Shown one piece after another: positions 1 through 6,194 of a stretch of DNA of 8,961 bases; within the stretch, counting starts at the first letter, position 1; every line of letters starts with the position of its first letter. This stretch comes from Candidatus Omnitrophota bacterium. GTDB lineage: Bacteria; Omnitrophota; Koll11; Gygaellales; Profunditerraquicolaceae. The position numbers and the translations under genes are program-made. The DNA lies in NCBI GenBank assembly GCA_028717765.1, contig JAQUNE010000047.1, forward strand, positions 1 to 8,961. Direction: 5' to 3'. The notes beneath the pieces were generated by a model. That model did no database searches and was not told the DNA's origin. It saw only the letters and a program-made list of their open reading frames with translations.

Positions 1-646
1 AACCCAATATCCTGGACTTAAGATCACGAATGGGAAAAATCAAACGGTTACGGAACCTATCGTAATAACCTCCCTTATCCTTGGGTAAAACTAAGCCGGA
101 TTTCTCTATCAAATTAAGGCTGATATTTTTCGCGCGTAAAAAATTAATTAAGCCGTCCCATTTATCCGGAGCAAAACCTAAATGAAATGATTTAATCGTC
201 TCTTCGCTGATATTACGGCTGAGCAGGTATTTTTTTGCATGGGCCCCTTGCACAGAATTTAAAACCTGCGCATAAAAGCCTTCTGCCAATTCGTTAATTT
301 TATAAAGCTGGGTGCTTAAGTTTACTACCGCAGGATCTTGTTGTGGCACCTGCGGCAAATTGATCCCTACTTTTCGCGCCAGGATCTCCACTGCTTCGGG
401 AAACTCTAGATGATCATAACGCATAAGAAATTTGAAGGCATTTCCGCTCTCCCCGCAGCCAAAACAATGAAAAATCTGCCGGTCCGCAGATACCATGAAA
501 GAAGGAGTTTTTTCATGATGAAACGGACAGAGTGTACGGAAATTTCTCCCTGCGCGCTTAAGCGGCATATATTCTGCGATCAACTCAACAATATTGATCC
601 GGCTTAAAATATCCTCTAAAATATTTTCCGGGATAAGTCCTGGCAT
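1..646 (-). CDS. dnaG: DNA primase DnaG, N-terminal part (cut by the left edge)
   Basis: This gene makes the RNA primers for chromosomal replication. Reading leftward from ATG at 646, 215 codons stay open to the window edge, with no stop, so this is the 5' third of a gene usually near 600 codons. The CHC2 zinc-binding domain is complete: Cys40-Pro-Phe-His43 and Cys61-Phe-Gly-Cys64 are the four metal ligands, with the family phrases HHEKTPSF (43-50) and HCFGCGESGNAF (60-71). The start of the catalytic core follows, including RFRNRLIFPI near residues 198-207. The start is well fixed, because an in-frame TAA lies 13 codons upstream and no other start codon falls between. No Shine-Dalgarno sequence is visible: the leader is an A/T-rich run with eight consecutive A. 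It starts 22 bases after the NIF3 gene and is probably co-transcribed with it. The identification is very secure. Confidence 0.97.
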   Translation of the reverse strand, partial: MPGLIPENILEDILSRINIVELIAEYMPLKRAGRNFRTLCPFHHEKTPSFMVSADRQIFHCFGCGESGNAFKFLMRYDHLEFPEAVEILARKVGINLPQVPQQDPAVVNLSTQLYKINELAEGFYAQVLNSVQGAHAKKYLLSRNISEETIKSFHLGFAPDKWDGLINFLRAKNISLNLIEKSGLVLPKDKGGYYDRFRNRLIFPIRDLKSRILG

Positions 647-668
647 AGAATTATTTTTTTTAAGAAAA

Positions 669-1553
669 TTATTGGTTTCTGGTTATCCTGCGAAAACCTG
701 AACAATCAAGTATCTGAAACTTCTGTTTTGCCTTAATTTCCAGCCTATCCAGCAGTAAATTAAGCCCTACGGTATCCGAAGAAATATGGCCGGCAATCAC
801 CACATTAAGGTTGGCATCTTTTACTTTTCTGAAATGTTCCTCGCTTAAATGCATAGAAACTAGCGTCCTGATCCCCGCCTTGTATAATTTATCATAAACT
901 TCCTTGTTACCTTCTGTGCCTCCGGTCATTTCAAGTAAGATCTTTCCTACCGGCCGGCGCGGATTACCCAGAATGATCTTTGGCCCATTATTCAATTCCC
1001 TGTCCGCTAATTTGTATTCGGGAACTTCCATGAGAAGATCCACGATATCCTGGACCTTTTGCGGTTTTTTTTCGGCGAATAATCCGTCGAGAAAACTTGC
1101 TACATGATTATCCGCGGGCGTATGCAGGCACATAAATGGCAGATCCAAAAGCCTCGCTGCATCTACCGGGCGCATATGGTTACCCGGCATTAATCTGCGC
1201 TCCACTTCATCCATTCTTTCTTCAAGAAGTTCTTTGGCTACACTCGCCGCCACTCCTGCTTTTACAAGAATATCAATTTGTAAACGCATTACTTCATGTA
1301 AAGCAGCATAAGCCCTTCCTTCCGGATGATGCGCGATCACCAGGTCCAGCCCTGTTTCAGCGCGCAGCCTGTCAGCTAAAAGCAGTTCCGCGACTTCAAT
1401 ATCGATACCAACAAGAATTCTTTTTATCTCAACATCATCCCTGCCATAAAGCACTGCCGAATCCTCAAAAGATTTAATTGAACTTCTTACTTTTCTCGGA
1501 TCACGGCTAATGCCGCATTTCACCGCTTCTTCATACAAATGAGCTAATTTCAT
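669..1553 (-). CDS. NIF3-family (GTP cyclohydrolase I type 2-like) metal-binding protein
   Basis: A 294-residue protein of the NIF3 / YbgI / DUF34 family, widespread but of unsettled function and generally described as a cytoplasmic dinuclear-metal protein. Visible hallmarks are DLVIAHHP (70-77, His75 and His76 as likely metal ligands), CLHTPADN (142-149, matching the family HTxxD element), a glycine-rich GGTEG (211-215), and AGHISSD (254-260, the C-terminal His plus acidic ligand region). I chose ATG at 1553 over the longer open frame to 1616: a strong GAGGAG ribosome site sits five bases or fewer upstream, and the longer version would run back into the end of cvpA. The gap to the cvpA stop is only 10 bases. 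Its position between cvpA and dnaG suggests a replication/housekeeping operon; in Firmicutes a NIF3 gene also lies in the dnaG-sigA neighbourhood. The N-terminal segment (1-45) is less typical, so subfamily placement is uncertain. Confidence 0.85.
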   Translation of the reverse strand: MKLAHLYEEAVKCGISRDPRKVRSSIKSFEDSAVLYGRDDVEIKRILVGIDIEVAELLLADRLRAETGLDLVIAHHPEGRAYAALHEVMRLQIDILVKAGVAASVAKELLEERMDEVERRLMPGNHMRPVDAARLLDLPFMCLHTPADNHVASFLDGLFAEKKPQKVQDIVDLLMEVPEYKLADRELNNGPKIILGNPRRPVGKILLEMTGGTEGNKEVYDKLYKAGIRTLVSMHLSEEHFRKVKDANLNVVIAGHISSDTVGLNLLLDRLEIKAKQKFQILDCSGFRRITRNQ

Positions 1554-1566
1554 TTTCTCCTCACTA
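1548..1566 (-). promoter_or_regulatory. Ribosome binding site that decides the NIF3 start
   Basis: On the minus strand the cvpA stop TAG is followed directly by TGAGGAGAAA and then ATG at 1553. The GAGGAG core is close to the anti-Shine-Dalgarno complement and correctly spaced. It supports the shorter NIF3 reading over the one that begins 21 codons upstream inside cvpA. Confidence 0.75.
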
Positions 1567-2091
1567 GAATTTTGATAATAAATGGTTCCAGATAAAATTA
1601 TGCGTTCCCGGAGCAACCCTAAAGATACGTTTTCCCGAAAGAGAATTATTCACACTCTCTTTAAAATAATTAACATTCATAAAAAGTAAAAGAGAAATGA
1701 AAAGGCTAGAAAACAAAATGCCTCTTAATACACCTAATGCTAAAGCGCCCCATTTATCAAAACCCGGGTGCGCCTCCATCTGGATCAAGCGCGCAAAAGC
1801 TAAGCGTAAAATCAATACCACTAAATAACCAGCGATCGCCAACGCTAGAAAAGAAAGAATATCAGCTGATGTAGCAACTAATGTATCCTTTGTATTTAAG
1901 GATAATGTTTTTTCTAAAAAAGCAGCTGCAGGCTTAAAATAATGGAATGAAATATAGGTAGCAACGACAGTGCCTAGAAATTTAAAAAATTCGGTGGGCA
2001 GGCCATTTTTCGCGGCAACCAGGCAAATACGAATAAAACAAACCAACAATACAATATCTACCCAATTGATTTTATGTAATAAGCCAGCCAA
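1564..2091 (-). CDS. cvpA: CvpA family membrane protein
   Basis: A 175-residue inner-membrane protein of the CvpA (colicin V production) family, which is known from purF-linked and mutS2-linked contexts and from envelope-stress phenotypes; its biochemical role is not established. Four hydrophobic segments are visible at about residues 9-28, 34-52, 76-98 and 115-138. The family element WGALALGVLRGIL (114-126) precedes the last segment. Length and topology match the usual 160-200 residues. The start is TTG at 2091, supported by a strong AAGGAG seven bases upstream; the only nearby ATG opens a five-codon frame. It is the first gene after the strong promoter in 2131-2159 and the NIF3 gene follows 10 bases later, so it probably leads a cvpA-NIF3-dnaG transcript. 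Family assignment rests on topology and the Gly/Arg motif; sequence conservation in this family is low. Confidence 0.82.
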   Translation of the reverse strand: MAGLLHKINWVDIVLLVCFIRICLVAAKNGLPTEFFKFLGTVVATYISFHYFKPAAAFLEKTLSLNTKDTLVATSADILSFLALAIAGYLVVLILRLAFARLIQMEAHPGFDKWGALALGVLRGILFSSLFISLLLFMNVNYFKESVNNSLSGKRIFRVAPGTHNFIWNHLLSKF

Positions 2092-2097
2092 GACGTT

Positions 2098-2103
2098 ACT
2101 CCT
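2098..2103 (-). promoter_or_regulatory. Ribosome binding site for the TTG start of cvpA
   Basis: Read leftward, AAGGAG ends seven bases before the TTG at 2091. This strong match is what justifies the non-ATG start of cvpA; no ATG or GTG with a comparable site lies nearby in the same frame. Confidence 0.7.
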
Positions 2104-2130
2104 TGAAATTCATTAAGATAACAATATTGA

Positions 2131-2159
2131 AGTATAACATATCTAAGGTAGGGTGTCAA
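2131..2159 (-). promoter_or_regulatory. Strong sigma70-type promoter for cvpA-NIF3-dnaG
   Basis: On the minus strand there is a perfect TTGACA (-35, at 2159-2154), a spacer of exactly 17 bases, and TATACT (-10, at 2136-2131) preceded by TG one base upstream, the extended -10 arrangement. Transcription would begin near 2124, giving a leader of about 33 bases before the TTG start of cvpA. It is in the only sizeable intergenic gap of the window and faces the housekeeping genes. The match is seen directly; activity is inferred. Confidence 0.85.
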
Positions 2160-2160
2160 G

Positions 2161-2172
2161 GTAAGCGCTTAC
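2161..2172. promoter_or_regulatory. Perfect 12-base palindrome, possible operator
   Basis: GTAAGCGCTTAC is identical on both strands and lies one base upstream of the -35 box of the cvpA promoter and ten bases after the tonB stop codon. The central AAGCGCTT with a CG dyad is the pattern typical of LacI-family operators and of CcpA cre sites; on the minus strand TGTAAGCGCTTACC differs from the cre consensus only at the last base. It has no loop and no T-tract, so it does not look like an intrinsic terminator. A regulator binding here could modulate the promoter. The palindrome is observed; the operator role is inference. Confidence 0.45.
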
Positions 2173-2182
2173 AAAATCTGTG

Positions 2183-2869
2183 CTATTCTATCTCAAATGA
2201 AATCACCACGTTAAAGGAAAGTTGGTCATAATCCAGCTCCTTGGGAAAGTCGGGAAAGGGTGCCGCATCCTTGATACTTTGCAAGGCAATTGTCCTTAAG
2301 TATCCGCTAGGGCTGGACTTCTCATCCACTAAACGCACATTGCGTAAAAAACCATCCTTTGAAAGCACAAAAGAAAGAAAAACTTGCCCGGTTTCCATAC
2401 GGTTATAATTTTGATAAAGGCAACGTTTGATCTTCTCGCGCACAATTTGAGAATGAGAAATATACGCCGGGCTATCGCTCTTCTCTGTTTCATTCGGTGA
2501 AAGGGTAATCTTAGTTTTTACGGTGATGAATTCAGGTTTGATAAATGCCGGCTTGGTAAAGCTAATCTTAGGGATATTCGTTTCTTTAGCGGGCCGAAAA
2601 ATATCTTCCTTGTTTACTGAAGGAGTAAATGAAGTTTCCCGGGCGGTAATTTTTGTGGGTAATTTTAAAAGAGGGTCAATATTCTCCATCGTCCTTTGCG
2701 CAGGCCCTCTCTTATATTGCTTAAGCGGCTTAATATAATGTACTTCCATTTTTTGAGGTTTCTTTTCACCGGGTAGATTTAAAAAATTAAAGCCCGGAGC
2801 CTGCAGAACCGCTGCGTGAAAAGTAAAAGAAATTAAAAATGCAATGGGTAATATTTTATCGGAAGGCAT
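2183..2869 (-). CDS. tonB: TonB-like energy transducer
   Basis: A 228-residue inner-membrane protein expected to pass proton-motive energy from an ExbB/ExbD motor to the outer-membrane receptor. A single N-terminal membrane anchor (about 6-24) carries Ser14-x3-His18, matching the SxxxH element by which TonB engages ExbB/ExbD. A long periplasmic linker (about 30-135) is rich in Lys, Thr, Ile and Pro but lacks the Pro-Lys/Pro-Glu repeats of E. coli TonB. The C-terminal domain (about 139-228) has GQVFLSFVLSKDGFLRNV, a helix, AAPFPDFP and a final beta strand, as in TonB C-terminal domains (TIGR01352 type). Its ATG at 2869 is the first start after an in-frame TAA, but has no clear ribosome site. 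It follows btuB by 39 bases, suggesting a dedicated partner of that receptor. ExbB/ExbD are not in the window. Confidence 0.85.
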   Translation of the reverse strand: MPSDKILPIAFLISFTFHAAVLQAPGFNFLNLPGEKKPQKMEVHYIKPLKQYKRGPAQRTMENIDPLLKLPTKITARETSFTPSVNKEDIFRPAKETNIPKISFTKPAFIKPEFITVKTKITLSPNETEKSDSPAYISHSQIVREKIKRCLYQNYNRMETGQVFLSFVLSKDGFLRNVRLVDEKSSPSGYLRTIALQSIKDAAPFPDFPKELDYDQLSFNVVISFEIE

Positions 2870-2908
2870 CTTAAATGTAGATTAACACAAAAATTTATTT
2901 TTTCAACC

Positions 2909-4750
2909 TCAAAAATCAAACTTTAGCCCGTTAGTGATGGAAAATCCAGGCATAGGATAATCACGGATCACCTGATATTTCTTTGCCAGCATATTGTCTA
3001 TATTAAAGTAATAACTGATCCCATGTTTAAATTTCTTGGAGGCATTTACCCCTAAAACAAAAAATTGTTTTACCTTTATACTGTTATCGGCATCGTGGAA
3101 TCTCTGGCCGGTAAACTGCCCCTTAAATTCAATCAAGAAACCATTAAGATTATGATATTTCAAAGAAAAATCGACCTTGTCTTCTGGCTGATAGATGAGG
3201 AACTTATGGGTCTTACTATCCTTTGCTAAAAGATAAGTAAACCCTAGCCCAATTTCAAAATTATCAGTGAGGTTAATATGATTTTGCAATTCTGCCCCCT
3301 GGATTACCGCCGAGCCGATATTTTTCGGGCTCCAGACGTTTGCAGCATCAGGAACCCAATTAATCAATTCATTGTAATTACTTCTGTAATAAGTCAAATC
3401 TGCAGAAAAATATTTATTTAGCCTGGTTTCGTAGCCCAATTCTGCAGTCGCCCCTTTTTCCGGTTTGAGGTTAGGATTGCCCATACTAAATCCGTCATTG
3501 GGCCAATAGAGGTCATTAAAGGTGGGCGCGCGGAAAGAACGGCTGACTAAACTATGCAGTTTATTATTCTCATTAAATTTATATAAAAAGCTAAAGCTGG
3601 GGGAAGGCTGCAAGCCAAAATTAGAATAATCATCAACGCGTACGCCTAAGGATAATTTTATTTTTTTAGTGAGCTCAAACTGATCATCCAAATACGCTGC
3701 TTTAACATTATATTTATGCTTGGCCGTAGAAGTACTATCATTGAAATTACCCACATAGCTTAAGCCGCTTACTAGGCGGTTTTTTTCAAACAACTGCTTG
3801 CCCAGTTGTAAATTAACGCCTCTAACCTGGGTAGCTTGGATGGATTTTGGTGCGCCGGTATCATATAATGAATCCATGGAATTTTGCATAAATTCCAAGC
3901 GGTCATAATTATTGTATATTTTGGAAGAGATCAAGGTTGTATCATCCACTTTATAGTCCCAGTTAAGATCGAGGAAATTTTTCAGGGTCCTCTGTTTATC
4001 GTCGATATCCGGCGCGCTGATCGGGCCCGGTACTCCTACCATGGCTTTATAAAAACCACCGCCAAAAGTAAGGTTATTATTATCATTCAGTTTATATTCC
4101 AGTTTGGTATTAAAATCTTTCGCGTTAGTTTCGGAATTAGTACGAAATCCGGCAGAACTTTCGTAGCTGCCGCTTACCAGGTACCCGAATTTACCGATCC
4201 TTGCCCCATGCACCAGCCGTTCAAGATAAGTACGAAAAGTTCCAAAACTAGTACTAAATTGGGTTTCCTCTTTTTCTTTCGGTGGGCTCTTGGTAATAAT
4301 ATTTATTGTCCCTCCCATCGCCGAAGAACCGTATAAATTCGAAGTCGGGCCATAGACAACCTCCACCCGCTCAACGTCTTCTAAAAGTATGTTGCTTAAA
4401 TCAATTGCCCCGTCTCGAGGGCTATTCATCGGCCTGCCATCGATTAAAACCAATACCTGAGAAGCAGTTGACCCGCGCATTCTGATATTTTTTAAGCCGC
4501 CTACTCCGCCGTAATCTGATATATCAACCGAGGTCCTTTCGGTTAGTACCTGCGACAAATCTTTTGCTCCGGAAGACTCAATCTCTCCGGAAGTGATCAC
4601 GTCTACCTTGCGAGAGGTATTACCCGAGCTCTCTTCAACCCTTGAGGGAGTAATAACAATCTTATCCAGGTCAACATCAAGAGCAAATACTGGGATGTAA
4701 ATGCTAAATCCGCATACTGCCAAAAGAAAAAATATTTTTTTCATCTTCAT
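2909..4750 (-). CDS. btuB: BtuB-like TonB-dependent outer-membrane receptor (cobamide uptake)
   Basis: A 613-residue outer-membrane receptor, near the length of E. coli BtuB. A signal peptide (1-23) ends PVFA before LD. A TonB-box-like DKIVITPSR (29-37) follows, then the plug domain (about 45-155) with IRMRGSTASQVLVLIDGRPMN-type and VERVEVVYGPTSNLYGSSAMGGTINIITK-type elements. The rest is a beta barrel with alternating hydrophobic strands, the SFRAPTFNDLYWP and GNPNLKPEKG elements common in BtuB/FepA-type barrels, and a C-terminal phenylalanine (KFDF) suited to BAM-dependent insertion. The ATG at 4750 overlaps the stop of the upstream DUF71 gene by four bases (ATGA), with AGGAG 11 bases upstream; a second ATG two codons on is possible but less well spaced. 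Substrate is inferred from the surrounding cob genes; by sequence alone another siderophore or cobinamide would be possible. Confidence 0.9.
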   Translation of the reverse strand: MKMKKIFFLLAVCGFSIYIPVFALDVDLDKIVITPSRVEESSGNTSRKVDVITSGEIESSGAKDLSQVLTERTSVDISDYGGVGGLKNIRMRGSTASQVLVLIDGRPMNSPRDGAIDLSNILLEDVERVEVVYGPTSNLYGSSAMGGTINIITKSPPKEKEETQFSTSFGTFRTYLERLVHGARIGKFGYLVSGSYESSAGFRTNSETNAKDFNTKLEYKLNDNNNLTFGGGFYKAMVGVPGPISAPDIDDKQRTLKNFLDLNWDYKVDDTTLISSKIYNNYDRLEFMQNSMDSLYDTGAPKSIQATQVRGVNLQLGKQLFEKNRLVSGLSYVGNFNDSTSTAKHKYNVKAAYLDDQFELTKKIKLSLGVRVDDYSNFGLQPSPSFSFLYKFNENNKLHSLVSRSFRAPTFNDLYWPNDGFSMGNPNLKPEKGATAELGYETRLNKYFSADLTYYRSNYNELINWVPDAANVWSPKNIGSAVIQGAELQNHINLTDNFEIGLGFTYLLAKDSKTHKFLIYQPEDKVDFSLKYHNLNGFLIEFKGQFTGQRFHDADNSIKVKQFFVLGVNASKKFKHGISYYFNIDNMLAKKYQVIRDYPMPGFSITNGLKFDF

Positions 4751-5451
4751 CTTTTTACCAACTCCTGACTAGGAACTGCACGGTATTTTTTAATATCCAA
4801 GAACCAGTGCTTCCAATAACTTTCTTTAATAATCGGCTCTGCTTCCAATATTTCGATACGCTGTTTAAAGATCGGCCCATCTACGACCAAGGTATGAAAT
4901 TCGCCTTTTTCGCCGCAGGGACATATCCCTTTTGCCTCTAATTCGGCAATTAAATCCAGATCAATATATCTACCGATATATTCTTTACCCATGACATCTG
5001 CTTTACAGCTGACAATAATTGTTTTAAAACCTAAGCCTAAAAATTCCGCGATGATTTTTTTGGGATCCAGATTCCAGAGCGGCTCAATGGCAGTAATCTT
5101 TAATTCACTACAGACCCGCTCAACCCAACTCTGATGCTCAAGCAAATAGATATCTCCAAAAACCATGGCATTAACACCTTGGGCGATGAATTTATTTACT
5201 GCTGCTTTAAATTCTGCTTCATATTTCTGCATATCCGGGCCGACTTCTTCCTGGACTAAAGGTACGCCGATTAATTGCGCCTGAAAATTTAAAAGTTTTC
5301 CCTCAACGCCATGAAAACATCCGCGCTTGGACTCGCGAGAGATAAAATTTAACAAGCAGGTTATTTTTACTCCCTGCTTTAACGCCTTATAATAAGCCAA
5401 GCAGCTATCCTTTCCACCACTCCAGGACGAAATTGCATTTAAATTATTCAT
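4747..5451 (-). CDS. DUF71/Dph6-like PP-loop ATPase, B12-operon subgroup
   Basis: A 234-residue cytoplasmic protein of the DUF71/COG2102 adenine-nucleotide alpha-hydrolase family, to which archaeal/eukaryotic diphthine-ammonia ligase (Dph6) belongs. The PP-loop SWSGGKDSC (9-17) binds ATP. FGDIYLLEHQSWVERVC (98-114), IIVSCKADVMG (145-155) and CPCGEKGEFHTLV (177-189, close to the Dph6 CGENGEFHT element) define the family. Bacteria lack diphthamide, and published comparative genomics (de Crecy-Lagard and colleagues) separated a bacterial DUF71 group linked to B12 salvage; this gene's place between cobS and btuB fits that group. The chemistry is not known to me; an ATP-dependent amide-bond or adenylation step on a corrinoid side chain or nucleotide loop is inference. 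The start overlaps the cobS stop by four bases (ATGA) with a strong GGGAGGA seven bases upstream. Confidence 0.87.
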   Translation of the reverse strand: MNNLNAISSWSGGKDSCLAYYKALKQGVKITCLLNFISRESKRGCFHGVEGKLLNFQAQLIGVPLVQEEVGPDMQKYEAEFKAAVNKFIAQGVNAMVFGDIYLLEHQSWVERVCSELKITAIEPLWNLDPKKIIAEFLGLGFKTIIVSCKADVMGKEYIGRYIDLDLIAELEAKGICPCGEKGEFHTLVVDGPIFKQRIEILEAEPIIKESYWKHWFLDIKKYRAVPSQELVKR

Positions 5452-6194
5452 CCAAAAATCCTCCCTAAAATTGTGATCGCAAATAATGTAATCACCTCGG
5501 TGATTTCATTTATTGCACCCAGCGTATCACCGGTTATACCACCAATTGTTTTGTTAATGAGTTTACCGATGAAAAAAACCGAAATCGCAATCAAGGCAAA
5601 AACAATCAAACCATTAATCTGCAAAATTAAAAGCGCGGCGGCCAATGTAATTAGTGTGGCGATTATAATTACGCGGATATTAATATTCTCGATAAATGCC
5701 TTGGCCTTGCCTTCTTGGCGTGCGTAAGGAAATAAAAACATTGTAAACACCATCGCCCATCTGCTAAAAATACAGAGTAAAAGCAGTGATTTACCTATTA
5801 GAGATGCAGGTATTGCATAAAGTAGGGCGATCTTTAAAAGTATCACACTGATAATACTTAATACCCCCATCACCCCGGCATGCGAGTCGCGCATGATCTC
5901 AAGCATTTGATCTTTACTTTTCCTGCTTAAGAAAGCATCGAAAGAATCAGACAGCCCGTCTAAATGCATCCCGCCGGAGAGCGCGGCTAAGGAAATCACC
6001 AGGATAATATCAATAGAAATCTGCGCGAAATCGAGAAAAGAGAATAAACTATTAATTCCAAATAAAATAAAACCTAGAAACAGCCCCACCAAAGGGAAAT
6101 AAATCATCGCTCGGGAAAATTTTTCCTGATCGATCATAGGTATTTTAATTGGAATAATCGTCAAAAATTGTAGCGCTAATAAAAAACTGATCAT
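5448..6194 (-). CDS. cobS: Cobalamin (5'-phosphate) synthase CobS
   Basis: An integral inner-membrane enzyme that joins adenosyl-GDP-cobinamide to alpha-ribazole (or its 5'-phosphate), the last assembly step of the nucleotide loop. The 248-residue length is typical. The N-terminus FLLALQFLTIIPI (4-16) is characteristic, as are GGMHLDGLSDSFDA (74-87, acidic residues thought to bind Mg2+), MRDSHAGVMG (101-110) and GGITGDTLGAINE (218-230). Between them are several hydrophobic segments (about 32-55, 60-78, 108-130, 133-156, 173-210, 232-246). ATG at 6194 overlaps the cobT stop by four bases (ATGA), with GGAG 11 bases upstream. It works with CobU and CobT encoded just upstream. Confidence 0.96.
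   Translation of the reverse strand: MISFLLALQFLTIIPIKIPMIDQEKFSRAMIYFPLVGLFLGFILFGINSLFSFLDFAQISIDIILVISLAALSGGMHLDGLSDSFDAFLSRKSKDQMLEIMRDSHAGVMGVLSIISVILLKIALLYAIPASLIGKSLLLLCIFSRWAMVFTMFLFPYARQEGKAKAFIENINIRVIIIATLITLAAALLILQINGLIVFALIAISVFFIGKLINKTIGGITGDTLGAINEITEVITLFAITILGRIFG

Noticed and set aside
410..607. Plus-strand 65-codon open frame at the left end
   Set aside because: It is antisense to the conserved CHC2 domain of dnaG, which explains the coding signal there.
1136..1477. Plus-strand 113-codon open frame inside the NIF3 gene
   Set aside because: It lies antisense within a well-supported gene, has no ribosome site or recognisable motif, and reads as low-complexity Leu/Pro/His.
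1554..1616. Longer N-terminus for the NIF3 protein, starting at 1616
   Set aside because: The extra 21 codons overlap the 3' end of cvpA, show no family similarity, and the ATG at 1553 has a strong GAGGAG ribosome site.
2870..2908. Possible promoter (TTGAAA ... TAATCT) between btuB and tonB
   Set aside because: Spacing is about 16 bases, but the -10 matches consensus at only three of six positions in an A/T-rich gap; not enough to call.
2870..2908. Possible terminator in the A/T-rich gap after btuB
   Set aside because: Only short A/T pairing is possible and there is no GC stem followed by a T-tract.
3884..4336. Plus-strand 150-codon open frame inside btuB
   Set aside because: It is an antisense shadow of conserved plug and barrel codons, with no recognisable domain.
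4690..4750. Lipoprotein signal (LAVC-G near residue 13) in the BtuB precursor
   Set aside because: Valine before the cysteine does not fit a lipobox, and a standard signal-peptidase I site (PVFA-LD) follows ten residues later in a typical TonB-dependent receptor.
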